DNA from: an uncultured Bacilli bacterium
Lineage (GTDB): Bacteria > Bacillota_I > Bacilli_A > RF39 > UBA660
Length of the DNA: 29,818 nucleotides
Direction: 5' to 3'
NCBI GenBank assembly: GCA_910586425.1
Contig: CAJUHL010000012.1
Location: 1 to 29,818, forward strand
Shown: piece by piece, positions 1 to 6,883 of the stretch
Position numbering within the stretch: position 1 is the stretch's first letter
Layout of the letters: every line of letters starts with the position of its first letter
Program-made: the position numbers and the translations under genes
The notes under the pieces: model-generated
Database searches by the model: none
The model's input: only the letters and a program-made list of their open reading frames with translations
Told to the model about the DNA's origin: nothing

Positions 1-151
1 CATCTAATATTCCATTTACCGATTCAATGGCTGCTCCTCTTCTACTTTTTTCTATCACATCCATTATCATGGGTGTTGCGATTAACGCTATAATGGCTAA
101 TATTACAATGACTGCGAGTAATTCGATTAGTGTAAATCCTTTCTGTTTCAT
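1..151 (-). CDS. Type IV prepilin-like protein, N-terminal part (gene runs off the left edge)
   Basis: Only the first 50 codons are inside the window. The product begins MKQKGFTLIELLAVIVILAI, a textbook class III prepilin signal: a short basic leader, a Gly-Phe cleavage site (K-G^F), Glu at +5 of the mature protein, and about 20 hydrophobic residues that form the pilin core helix. Such proteins are processed by a PilD/ComC-type peptidase and assembled into type IV, Com or type II secretion pseudopili at the cytoplasmic membrane. The start is set by AGGAG, 8 nt before the ATG. A strong promoter lies just upstream (176-204). The mature N-terminus continues with IALIATPMIM and a basic stretch, as in small Bacillota pilins. 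Whether it is a major or minor pilin, and its partner genes, lie outside the window. Family assignment is secure; function within a specific machine is inferred. Confidence 0.88.
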   Translation of the reverse strand, partial: MKQKGFTLIELLAVIVILAIIALIATPMIMDVIEKSRRGAAIESVNGILD

Positions 152-175
152 TCCTACATCTCCTATTCTTTTATT

Positions 176-204
176 ATTATACCCGTTTTTTTCTCTTCAT
201 TCAA
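176..204 (-). promoter_or_regulatory. Promoter of the prepilin gene
   Basis: On the minus strand a -35 box TTGAAT (199-204) and a perfect -10 TATAAT (176-181) are separated by 17 bp. The start codon of the prepilin gene follows 24 bp after the -10. The G10 tract described separately sits 19 bp upstream of the -35. Confidence 0.7.
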
Positions 205-209
205 CCACT

Positions 210-228
210 AAAAAGAGGGCTTACCCCC
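210..228 (-). terminator. Possible intrinsic terminator built on the G tract
   Basis: Read on the minus strand, GGGGG (224-228) can pair with CCCTC (215-219, one G-U pair) around a TAAG loop, followed by TTTTT (210-214). It would end transcription from the gene at 349-654 before the prepilin promoter. The stem uses only half of the ten G residues, so tract length changes could shift the pairing register. Confidence 0.45.
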
Positions 229-233
229 CCCCC
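224..233. repeat. Homopolymer of ten C (ten G on minus)
   Basis: An uninterrupted run of ten C residues in an intergenic region that is otherwise strongly AT-rich. It lies between the gene at 349-654 and the promoter of the prepilin gene. Such tracts are prone to slipped-strand mispairing. Confidence 0.95.
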
Positions 234-348
234 GTTTACATTTAGCAAATATTCATTTTTCTACTTGTAAACTATACTATGATTCTTTTTCTACTCCATT
301 GTAACAAATTTGTTTTTCTTTTGCAATTCTCTGTATTAAAATTAGATA

Positions 349-654
349 CTATTTTTTCCGTTTGAAAAAATATTGAATTAAATAATAATCAAGTACCAAA
401 AAACTAAATACAAACAACCACGCTAAAATATCATAAAATAATCCGTTTGCATATCTTCCAATAATATCCAGTATAGATGATGGCACATATTTTAGTATAA
501 ATTGACTAATTTCAGGAATTCCTATATGATTGGCAATATAAGTCATAACATGAAAGAAAATTTCTATAATTCCTAGAAAATAAACAAAACACTTACTGTC
601 ACGGAAGATAATAATAACACCTGCTATGAGTACCAATAAAATAATTAAATCCAT
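349..654 (-). CDS. Small membrane protein, unrecognised (101 aa)
   Basis: I do not recognise a family. The 101-residue product is very hydrophobic, with three probable transmembrane segments at about residues 2-17, 23-44 and 76-96, and a basic C-terminal tail ending FKRKK, which suggests a cytoplasmic C-terminus. No cysteine pairs or catalytic motifs are visible. The start is supported by AGAGGTG 4-6 nt upstream of the ATG, and a good promoter lies at 682-710. It stands alone between the prepilin gene and another membrane protein gene, both on the same strand. A role in the pilus or envelope is possible from position only and should not be assumed. The ORF, ribosome binding site and promoter together make a real gene likely. 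Confidence 0.7.
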   Translation of the reverse strand: MDLIILLVLIAGVIIIFRDSKCFVYFLGIIEIFFHVMTYIANHIGIPEISQFILKYVPSSILDIIGRYANGLFYDILAWLFVFSFLVLDYYLIQYFFKRKK

Positions 655-681
655 ATCACACCTCTACTATCATACTGTTTA

Positions 682-710
682 AGTATATCAAAATAAAGAA
701 CAAAAGACAA
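682..710 (-). promoter_or_regulatory. Promoter of the 349-654 membrane protein gene
   Basis: Minus-strand -35 TTGTCT (705-710), 17-bp spacer, -10 TATACT (682-687). The start codon follows 27 bp downstream. Confidence 0.6.
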
Positions 711-730
711 TATACACAGTTTGATTTTTC

Positions 731-1402
731 CTATTTCTTCTTTTTTGTTGTACTTGTTTTAGGAAGGCTTTTCTCCTCACTTTTGTATTCAAATCCAAAC
801 TGTTCTGCTCGCTCTATATTTTCAAGAATTTGCTTCAACTCTTGATATCTCATTTTATCTACTGTATTGAAGGTAAATGCTGGTTGTTTTTTCAATAACA
901 TAGACGAAATCACTTCTTTTGTCCGACTACTCGTATGATATAAAATATTTTGATTGTTTTTGATACTTTCATTTAGTTTCTTTTCATGCGCAATAAACAT
1001 TCTATTTTTATAAATATCTTTGATCTTTTTTTTACTTTTTTTCATTGCTACCATCGCAAAAAAACTCAATAAACCACCCAATGATATCGCGACAATTGGC
1101 CAAGCAATCATAATGTTTTTGGGATTCACAATTAATAAATAAACAGAAATTCCAACAATAAAAAGAGCCAATATCAAATTTACAATCGCATCAGAAAATT
1201 GTTTCTTTTGCTTATTTTCAAACGCTTCTGCATTGAGAACTTGTTGTTTCATTCTTCCAAGAATATTCTTTTCATTCTCCAAAGTATAAGGAATGATATA
1301 TTTTTCTTTGGATGCTAGATGAATTCGGATTTGATTATCTTCTACTTTATAATTTAAAATAAATGTTTTAGAATCCTTACGCCTCATTGCAAAATTTTTC
1401 AT
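731..1402 (-). CDS. Membrane protein with two transmembrane segments, unrecognised (223 aa)
   Basis: No family is recognised. The start is placed at the ATG at 1402 because AAAGGAGG lies 7 nt before it; an in-frame ATG eight codons upstream precedes that site. Residues 1-70 are hydrophilic and could form a small PH-like or beta-rich domain. Two transmembrane helices follow at about 71-92 and 97-120, linked by a very short loop, so both termini are probably cytoplasmic. The remainder (121-223) is lysine-rich and helical, ending in a poly-Lys tail (KKKK). A hairpin membrane anchor with large basic cytoplasmic domains is the visible architecture. It has its own promoter at 1468-1496 and no clear terminator before the next gene. 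Function unknown. Confidence 0.75.
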   Translation of the reverse strand: MKNFAMRRKDSKTFILNYKVEDNQIRIHLASKEKYIIPYTLENEKNILGRMKQQVLNAEAFENKQKKQFSDAIVNLILALFIVGISVYLLIVNPKNIMIAWPIVAISLGGLLSFFAMVAMKKSKKKIKDIYKNRMFIAHEKKLNESIKNNQNILYHTSSRTKEVISSMLLKKQPAFTFNTVDKMRYQELKQILENIERAEQFGFEYKSEEKSLPKTSTTKKKK

Positions 1403-1467
1403 CCAACTGCCTCCTTTTATAGCCAAACCATTCTATTATGAATAGACGACACTAATACAATACCACT

Positions 1468-1496
1468 AGTATACCATGGAATTCCTTATATATCAA
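1468..1496 (-). promoter_or_regulatory. Promoter of the 731-1402 gene
   Basis: Minus-strand -35 TTGATA (1491-1496), 17-bp spacer, -10 TATACT (1468-1473). This implies a 5' leader of about 60 nt before the start codon at 1402. Confidence 0.6.
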
Positions 1497-1532
1497 ATAA
1501 TATCTATATTTTATCTGGGGTTTCTTTCTGCA

Positions 1533-2501
1533 TCATAACTTAACGAATTGATTATTTTTTTCTTCTATTGTTGTAATTGGTGTCTGTGAAGTAACAATAA
1601 CTTCACAGTAAAGCCCCTTTGGATAAAGACCCCAAACACAATCTTTGATTGCTTGTAATACATCAGTATAGGTGTCTTGATTTTTACCATTTCTTTCTAA
1701 TCCACTTCGATATTGCCCCAAATAAGCGTAAATATATTCTAAAAATTGTTCGTTGTCATTTCGATCTTTCTTCGGATGGGCAAAATCAAGTTTCATATTG
1801 CCATTTCCATTTAAAAATAACAATTGTTCAATTCTATTTTGAATGATTCCTACTTCTTCTTTTGATAAATTGCTGCTGGAACACCTATTATTGAAAATAT
1901 GAGGTCCATTATAATAAAACTGAAATTTCTGTTCATCCTTCGTAATATAAATTTCCTTTGTTTCTTTTGTCTTTTCATGCATGGCAGCAAGAATTTGTTG
2001 TTCTTTATTGGTAGGTATTCTATCCTTCATATGATAAACCATTTGTTCATAGGATGCCAATTCAAAACGGTTATATTCTACACCCTTAAAATGAATACAA
2101 GACCTTGTTTCTGGATATATATGTTGTGCATAGTGATGTTGCTTTAAAAACTGAAAAGTGGTTTCCAAATCCATTTGCAGAGACTCATAGATTTCCCCTT
2201 CTATTGAAAGCAATGTTCCATTTGCCAATGAACCTGTAAATTCAGAAAAGAGTCGGTTATTTTCGTCATAATATCCACTACTAATGTATGATATCCCCAG
2301 TTCTTTTTGGGGATTGATGATTCGAAATGTAATTCGACTGTCTATAGGATCCAAATTGTTTAAATGGATACCTAAAGCTTCTAATAATTTTATGGCATGT
2401 TGATTGGAAAAATTGGCCTCGCCAAAAACTGAAAAATCCATTTCTTTCAATAATTTCTTTCTTGTTAATAAAATATTTCGTTGGTAACAATATGTGTTCA
2501 T
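1533..2501 (-). CDS. Unrecognised soluble protein (322 aa)
   Basis: No family is recognised. The start is placed at the ATG at 2501: AGGGG lies 8 nt upstream, and a promoter (-10 at 2527-2532) falls inside the longer reading frame that begins at 2540, which rules out the upstream ATG. The product has no signal peptide and no transmembrane segment. It is mixed in composition, with many aromatic residues (Y, F) and two Cys in CSSSNLSKEE-like and DCVWGLYPKG contexts. The C-terminal part contains a motif-like stretch GLYPKGLYCEVIVTSQTP. It follows sufS on the same strand but has its own promoter, so it is not obviously part of the SUF pathway. It occupies the place where sufU or sufB would be expected in other Bacillota, yet resembles neither. 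Confidence 0.72.
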   Translation of the reverse strand: MNTYCYQRNILLTRKKLLKEMDFSVFGEANFSNQHAIKLLEALGIHLNNLDPIDSRITFRIINPQKELGISYISSGYYDENNRLFSEFTGSLANGTLLSIEGEIYESLQMDLETTFQFLKQHHYAQHIYPETRSCIHFKGVEYNRFELASYEQMVYHMKDRIPTNKEQQILAAMHEKTKETKEIYITKDEQKFQFYYNGPHIFNNRCSSSNLSKEEVGIIQNRIEQLLFLNGNGNMKLDFAHPKKDRNDNEQFLEYIYAYLGQYRSGLERNGKNQDTYTDVLQAIKDCVWGLYPKGLYCEVIVTSQTPITTIEEKNNQFVKL

Positions 2502-2526
2502 ATTTTCATCCCCTAAAGTACTTAAT

Positions 2527-2554
2527 ATTCTATCATACAAAAAGAAAAAATCAA
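2527..2554 (-). promoter_or_regulatory. Promoter of the 1533-2501 gene, overlapping the end of sufS
   Basis: Minus-strand -35 TTGATT (2549-2554), 16-bp spacer, -10 TAGAAT (2527-2532). The -35 overlaps the sufS stop codon. It argues that the SUF operon ends at sufS and that the next gene is expressed separately. Confidence 0.55.
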
Positions 2555-3744
2555 ATGATTTCTTCTTTTAAATGAGAATTTGATAATACTTTTACCAAAT
2601 AATCAATTTCTTCTTTGGTATTATACATAGCCAAACTAATACGACATGTATTTTTAATACCCAATTCATCTTTTAAAATTTTGGCACAGTGATTTCCAGC
2701 TCTTACACAAATTTTATATTTATTTAAATAAATGGCCAAATCTTGAGCGAATACATCTTTTATATTCATGGCAATAATCCCACTTTCGCTATATTCGTTA
2801 TACAAAATAATATTAGGTACTTTTTTGAGTGTTTCTATTGCATAAGCATGCAGTTCTTGCTCATACACACGAATCTTTTCCATTCCAATCATTTCTAAAT
2901 AAGTAAGAATTTGTCCAAACCCAATCACACCTGCAATATTTGGGGTACCTGGTTCTAATAAATGAGGAAGTTCATCATAAATCCGTAAGCCATCACTACT
3001 AAAAGTGGAATTCATCCCTCCTCCAAATTCAATTGGACGAATTTGGGTTAAAAGCTCTTTTTTTCCATACAATACCCCAACTCCTGTTGGTCCATACATC
3101 TTATGTGCTGAAAAAGCTAAAAAATCAATATCCAATTCTTGGACGTCTATCTTCATATGGGGAACACTTTGTGCACCATCTACAACTACATAGATTCCTT
3201 TTTCATGCGCAAAAGCATTGATCTCTTGAATGGGACGGATATCCCCTACAACATTGGTAATGTGCGCTAGACTAATGACTTTGGTCTTTAAAGTAACAGC
3301 CTGTTTGACGTTTTCCATTGTTACTTTTTTATGATCATCTAATTCAATATAACGAATGACGAGTCCTAAATCGTCTGCAAGTTCAAACCAAGGAAGTACA
3401 TTAGATGCATGTTCACTTTTGGTAATCAAAACTTCATCCCCTGGTTTAAGATAGGAACGAAAATAACCAAAAATAATTTTATTGAGTGCATCTGTTGCTC
3501 CAGATGTAAAAATAATTTCATCAGCACTAGCGGCATGAATAAATTCTTGTACCTTTTTACGAGCCCCTTCATACATCGTATCTACTTTTAAGCTAATATC
3601 ATAATCACCACGATGCGCATTGGCACTATACTCATTATAGTATTCGCTGGTACTTTCTGATAGTACCTTCGGTTTTAAGGTGGTTGCACCATTATCAAAA
3701 TAAATAATATCTTGCTTTAGCATTGGAAAATCTTCTCGATTCAT
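2551..3744 (-). CDS. sufS: Cysteine desulfurase SufS (397 aa)
   Basis: A PLP-dependent class V aminotransferase-fold enzyme that removes sulfur from L-cysteine as an enzyme-bound persulfide for iron-sulfur cluster assembly. The motifs are intact: substrate and cofactor contacts in FTSGATDALN (79-88) and EHASNVLPW (111-119), Asp189 of VVDGAQSVPH binding the PLP ring, Lys215 of FSAHKMYGPTG forming the Schiff base, and Cys353 of RAGNHCAK as the persulfide carrier. The RAGNHC context is that of group II SufS enzymes, not NifS/IscS. Length is typical. GGAGGTG upstream places the start at 3744; an earlier in-frame ATG overlaps sufD. The sufD stop is 4 nt upstream, so the two are co-translated. SufS of Bacillota normally passes sulfur to SufU, which is not in this window. 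Confidence 0.95.
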   Translation of the reverse strand: MNREDFPMLKQDIIYFDNGATTLKPKVLSESTSEYYNEYSANAHRGDYDISLKVDTMYEGARKKVQEFIHAASADEIIFTSGATDALNKIIFGYFRSYLKPGDEVLITKSEHASNVLPWFELADDLGLVIRYIELDDHKKVTMENVKQAVTLKTKVISLAHITNVVGDIRPIQEINAFAHEKGIYVVVDGAQSVPHMKIDVQELDIDFLAFSAHKMYGPTGVGVLYGKKELLTQIRPIEFGGGMNSTFSSDGLRIYDELPHLLEPGTPNIAGVIGFGQILTYLEMIGMEKIRVYEQELHAYAIETLKKVPNIILYNEYSESGIIAMNIKDVFAQDLAIYLNKYKICVRAGNHCAKILKDELGIKNTCRISLAMYNTKEEIDYLVKVLSNSHLKEEII

Positions 3745-3748
3745 TTTT

Positions 3749-4540
3749 TCACCTCCAATATTGTTCAATTATTTTAGAAATGGAATCTGTACTGGGAACA
3801 GATGCCAATAGAAAGCCTTTGATTAGCAATTGCAATGCTTTATTTTTAGGAATTCCACGACTCATGAGATAAAATAAATCTTGTTCATGAAAGGTTCCAA
3901 TATAGGCAGAATGATTTGCGGTCACATCATTTTCTTCTATCAATAAAATAGGTTCTATGTTGCATTTATGCTGATTCATCGTGATGATACGATTATTTTG
4001 GTTTAAAATACAGTCCTTTATTCCTTGATATACAATACTTGTTACTTGAAAATCGATACTACCCTCTTCTATGCTAACTCCATGATTTACAATTTCACTT
4101 GTCGTATGAGGTGCATTATGATAAATGACTAAATCCATTCGTTGCCCCGATTTTGCGATGGTTTTCAAATGATGATGTATGGTTGCATACGCTCCGTTTA
4201 ACTTTACCAAATCCAGTTCTTTTACTTGATTACAATCGTAAAATTTGGTTACATTCACTTCACTATATGCATCTAGTTGATATTCATATTGTACTTTTCG
4301 TTTCTGATTTTTACAGATTTCTAATATTTGAAATGAAACATTTTTAGCAATTTCAAAAACAATATGAATTTTACTTTCGTCTTCTCCTTCATGATGAATT
4401 TCTAAATTCGTAGATTGTTTTACCTTACATTTGATTTGCAAAATCTCAAATGATGAAGTAGGAGTGATTGTTTCTATTTGCAAAGCAGAATCTTGGCACT
4501 CCCATTTTACTTGATTTTGAATGATATCTATTCTATTCAT
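3749..4540 (-). CDS. sufD: SufD-like Fe-S assembly scaffold protein, short form (263 aa)
   Basis: A member of the SufB/SufD beta-helix family that forms the scaffold with the ATPase SufC. The C-terminal signature is clear: ENDVTANHSAYIG (203-215) followed by LFYLMSRGIP (222-231), with the His as in SufD proteins (E. coli His360 region) where SufB differs. The protein is only 263 residues, against about 430 for typical Bacillota SufD, because the N-terminal helical domain and part of the helix repeats are missing. The reading frame has a proper start (GAGG 6 nt before the ATG at 4540) and overlaps the sufC stop by 8 nt, so this looks like a naturally short protein, not a broken gene. It could be annotated as 'SufD family'; whether it pairs with itself or with a SufB encoded elsewhere is open. 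Confidence 0.88.
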   Translation of the reverse strand: MNRIDIIQNQVKWECQDSALQIETITPTSSFEILQIKCKVKQSTNLEIHHEGEDESKIHIVFEIAKNVSFQILEICKNQKRKVQYEYQLDAYSEVNVTKFYDCNQVKELDLVKLNGAYATIHHHLKTIAKSGQRMDLVIYHNAPHTTSEIVNHGVSIEEGSIDFQVTSIVYQGIKDCILNQNNRIITMNQHKCNIEPILLIEENDVTANHSAYIGTFHEQDLFYLMSRGIPKNKALQLLIKGFLLASVPSTDSISKIIEQYWR

Positions 4541-5291
4541 CTGCATCCTCTATTTCTGATATCCATTGTTCATATCCTTCTTTTTCCACTATGGAAACCA
4601 AATCTGCAGTTCCACTTTTTACAATCTTCCCATGTACCATAATATGCACAAAATCGGGTTGAATGTAGTCAAGTAACCTCTGATAATGTGTAATCAGCAA
4701 AATTCCACACTCTGATTTTTTATGATAAGCAGTTACATTTTCGCCAACAATTTTTAGGCTATCCACATCCAAACCAGAATCAATCTCATCAAGCATTACA
4801 AGATTAGGTTTTAACAAATACATTTGTAAAATTTCGTTTTTTTTGCGTTCTCCTCCCGAAAAACCTTGATTAATAGACCGATGAATCATTTCAGGATTCA
4901 TTTTCAATTGTTCTACTGTTTGATTTAGTTCTTTAATAAATGACATCAGTTTGAATTGATTTCCTTCCTTTTCATGAATGGCTGTACGTAGGAAATCAGC
5001 ATTCGTTACTCCTTCGATCTCTAAAGGCATTTGCATTCCTAAAAAAATTCCAAGTTTTGCTCTTTCATCCACAGTAAGGTTTAAAATAGAAGTCCCATCA
5101 TATTGGATATCTCCAGATACAATTTTATATTTTGAATCACCCATAATCACTTTGGACAAAGTAGATTTACCTGTGCCGTTAGGTCCCATAATCGCATGGA
5201 TTTCCCCGGTATGAATGGTCAAATTGAAATTCCGCAAAATAAGTTGTTCCTCTACAGTTACTGTTAGGTTTTCTATTTTTAATGTATGCAT
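4533..5291 (-). CDS. sufC: Fe-S assembly ATPase SufC (252 aa)
   Basis: An ABC-type ATPase that drives remodelling of the SufBCD scaffold; it is cytoplasmic and not a transporter. Motifs in order: Walker A GPNGTGKST (36-44), Q-loop in FLGMQMP (83-89), signature FSGGERKKNEILQM (144-157, the ERKK form diagnostic for SufC), Walker B LVMLDEIDSGLD (164-175), and H-loop His202. Length is normal. The start was placed at the ATG at 5291, 9 nt after GGAG; a TTG and two ATG codons just upstream are also in frame but sit inside that site. It is the first gene of sufC-sufD-sufS. A 20-bp inverted repeat lies about 90 bp upstream. Confidence 0.95.
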   Translation of the reverse strand: MHTLKIENLTVTVEEQLILRNFNLTIHTGEIHAIMGPNGTGKSTLSKVIMGDSKYKIVSGDIQYDGTSILNLTVDERAKLGIFLGMQMPLEIEGVTNADFLRTAIHEKEGNQFKLMSFIKELNQTVEQLKMNPEMIHRSINQGFSGGERKKNEILQMYLLKPNLVMLDEIDSGLDVDSLKIVGENVTAYHKKSECGILLITHYQRLLDYIQPDFVHIMVHGKIVKSGTADLVSIVEKEGYEQWISEIEDADE

Positions 5292-5382
5292 CTCCATCAT
5301 CTCCAACAGTACTATTTTATCAAATTTTTATATTTTACTCTACCTTTTGTATAAAAATATATGTTTTTTATCATATATAAAA

Positions 5383-5402
5383 TGAATATTCGCAGATATT
5401 CA
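5383..5402. promoter_or_regulatory. Perfect inverted repeat between sufC and the HIT gene (operator candidate)
   Basis: TGAATAT and ATATTCA are perfect 7-bp arms around a 6-bp centre (TCGCAG). The site lies in the 240-bp divergent region between sufC and the HIT gene. The length and symmetry fit a dimeric repressor site, but no regulator is identified. It abuts the hairpin at 5406-5430. Confidence 0.4.
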
Positions 5403-5405
5403 CCG

Positions 5406-5431
5406 AAAAGAGCTATTATCTAGCTCTTTTT
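5406..5431. terminator. Terminator-like hairpin in the divergent sufC/HIT region
   Basis: Arms AAAAGAGCT (5406-5414) and AGCTCTTTT (5422-5430) form a perfect 9-bp stem with a 7-nt loop. A U-rich tail exists on either strand (TTTTT on plus). A terminator is unexpected between two divergently transcribed starts, so it may act as an attenuator in the sufC or HIT leader, or stop stray transcription. Confidence 0.5.
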
Positions 5432-5503
5432 ATTGATTTTTTCTAAAGAATGATGGATATTATCATTTTTTCATCCATTTGCTTACTTAATTGTAGCAAC
5501 CCG

Positions 5504-5512
5504 TGTTATACT
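5504..5512 (+). promoter_or_regulatory. Extended -10 promoter of the HIT gene
   Basis: TG-T-TATACT (5504-5512) is an extended -10; no good -35 is seen at 16-18 bp. AGGTG and the ATG at 5532 follow closely, so the leader is short. Confidence 0.5.
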
Positions 5513-5531
5513 TTTATATGAGGTGAAGAAT

Positions 5532-5903
5532 ATGGACTGTGTATTTTGTAAGATCATGAATGGAGAAATTCCTGCTTATACTATTTATGAAGATGAAGTT
5601 GTAAATGTGTTTTTGGATATCAATCCAGAGGAAAATGGACATTTGTTAATTGTCCCTAAAGTACATACAATGGATTTAGATACCATAGATTCAAAGACAC
5701 TACTTCATACCATGGAAGTTGCTCAAAAAATGAAAAAATGGTTAGAAAAAAGTTTACAGATAGAGGGTGTAACGATGATACAAAATAATGGAATTGCACA
5801 AGAAATCAAACATTTTCATTTACATCTTATCCCCAAATATCGTGTCAAACAAGCCATTCTTCCTGCCCAAACAGTCTTCCAACAATTAAAAGAGCTTCTT
5901 TAA
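5532..5903 (+). CDS. HIT family nucleotide hydrolase (123 aa)
   Basis: A histidine-triad protein of the Hint branch, cytoplasmic, hydrolysing nucleoside phosphoramidates or adenylylated compounds. The catalytic triad is seen as HFHLHLIP (His94, 96, 98). The N-terminal CVFC pair (Cys3, Cys6) fits the zinc site of Hint proteins, and NPEENGHLLIVPKVH (31-45) is the usual strand-turn-strand. Length is typical. The start is the ATG at 5532 with AGGTG 7 nt upstream; an in-frame GTG three codons earlier overlaps that site. It is one of only three plus-strand genes. Its TAA stop shares bases with the TAA stop of the convergent gene (overlap 5900-5903). The physiological substrate is unknown. Confidence 0.92.
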   Translation: MDCVFCKIMNGEIPAYTIYEDEVVNVFLDINPEENGHLLIVPKVHTMDLDTIDSKTLLHTMEVAQKMKKWLEKSLQIEGVTMIQNNGIAQEIKHFHLHLIPKYRVKQAILPAQTVFQQLKELL

Positions 5904-6814
5904 TCTAGAAACTCTTTTATTTTGGCACAATGTTGTGTGCTCTTTACTTCTTCTATATAGGATTCTACCTGTTCTTTCATTTCTGATTTTTCAAATGGAT
6001 ATTCTTTTGTTTGAATCGAACAGTAGGATTCCATTACTGAATACATATAATCATCATTGCAAATAAATTCATTTAGCAGATCTTGAATATCACTGGCTTC
6101 ATACGCCTGTACTCTCCATAGACGGTTTTTCATATCCAACGCATCCAGATTTGGTTTTTTATCTATGAGATATTTAGACCATATATAATCCGTCGCCATG
6201 ATTTCACCAGCATTGGAACAATAGTTAGGATAATTATGTTTTGCTAGATTTTTAAGAAATCCTATGAGTTGTGGTATGACAATATCTTCTTTTATCTGGT
6301 TCCAATTCACATTCGCTCTTTTTTGTAACGTCATAAATTTACAATATAAATCGGTTTTAACCCAATTACCATAAGCTGTTTGATCTTGTTGATGCCAAGG
6401 ACAAATTTGATTTAAGTATTCGTGATCCCTTTTACTTAAACCTTGTACATAATTCATTTTTCCAAAAACATTCATCTCTTCAAATCGATAACAAGCCATC
6501 AATGCTCTTTTTAAAAGAGATATATCATTTTGGTAATATATAATCACATCTTGAAGATTTTCAAAATGTGCTATTTTTAAATAATCTTGTTTGTCTTCTT
6601 TTGTAATTGTATTTTCATATCCTTTATACGATAGCAATGTATAATAATCACAAAATAGGATACCAAAAAAGGGATATAAAACCGAATAATTTTTTTGAGA
6701 TTGATTTACATGATAAATAATGTCTGCAAAACATGCAAGCTCAAAAGGAATCCCTAGCTTTACTAATTTTGATATTTCTTTGTATATATTTTCTCTGATT
6801 TCTCTATTGCTCAT
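5900..6814 (-). CDS. Unrecognised protein (304 aa)
   Basis: No family is recognised. The product is soluble with no signal peptide, mostly helical, and rich in Tyr, Asn and aromatic residues. Possible small landmarks are MACYRFEEMNVFGKMNY, NQICPWHQQDQTAYGNW and NYCSNAGEIMATDYIWSKYL. None matches a catalytic motif I know. The start ATG is preceded by GGTG at a usable distance but the ribosome binding site is weak. It lies downstream of pnp behind a strong terminator (6854-6883), so it probably has its own promoter; TTGCTT and TAGGAT 17 bp apart in the gap are a weak candidate. It converges on the HIT gene with a 4-bp overlap of the ends and no room for a separate terminator. Confidence 0.7.
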   Translation of the reverse strand: MSNREIRENIYKEISKLVKLGIPFELACFADIIYHVNQSQKNYSVLYPFFGILFCDYYTLLSYKGYENTITKEDKQDYLKIAHFENLQDVIIYYQNDISLLKRALMACYRFEEMNVFGKMNYVQGLSKRDHEYLNQICPWHQQDQTAYGNWVKTDLYCKFMTLQKRANVNWNQIKEDIVIPQLIGFLKNLAKHNYPNYCSNAGEIMATDYIWSKYLIDKKPNLDALDMKNRLWRVQAYEASDIQDLLNEFICNDDYMYSVMESYCSIQTKEYPFEKSEMKEQVESYIEEVKSTQHCAKIKEFLD

Positions 6815-6853
6815 TTAATCACCGCCATGGCTTTTATCCTATCATAGGACATC

Positions 6854-6883
6854 AAAAAAAGCAACTACTTGATTGCTTCTTTT
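6854..6883 (-). terminator. Intrinsic terminator of pnp, overlapping its stop codon
   Basis: On the minus strand an 11-bp stem (one G-U) pairs 6873-6883 with 6854-6864 around an 8-nt loop that contains the pnp stop codon. The 3' arm is itself the run of seven T. The final codons of pnp therefore form the 5' arm. Confidence 0.8.

Noticed and set aside
27..245. 72-codon plus-strand ORF
   Set aside because: It is the antisense of the prepilin start plus the intergenic region, with no ribosome binding site.
1899..2147. 82-codon plus-strand ORF
   Set aside because: Antisense shadow of the 1533-2501 gene; hydrophobic composition comes from the reverse complement of AT-rich codons.
3749..4540. sufD as a pseudogene
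   Set aside because: Although short, it has intact start, ribosome binding site, overlap with sufC and an unbroken frame with the C-terminal signature; no N-terminal remnant is visible upstream because sufC is there.
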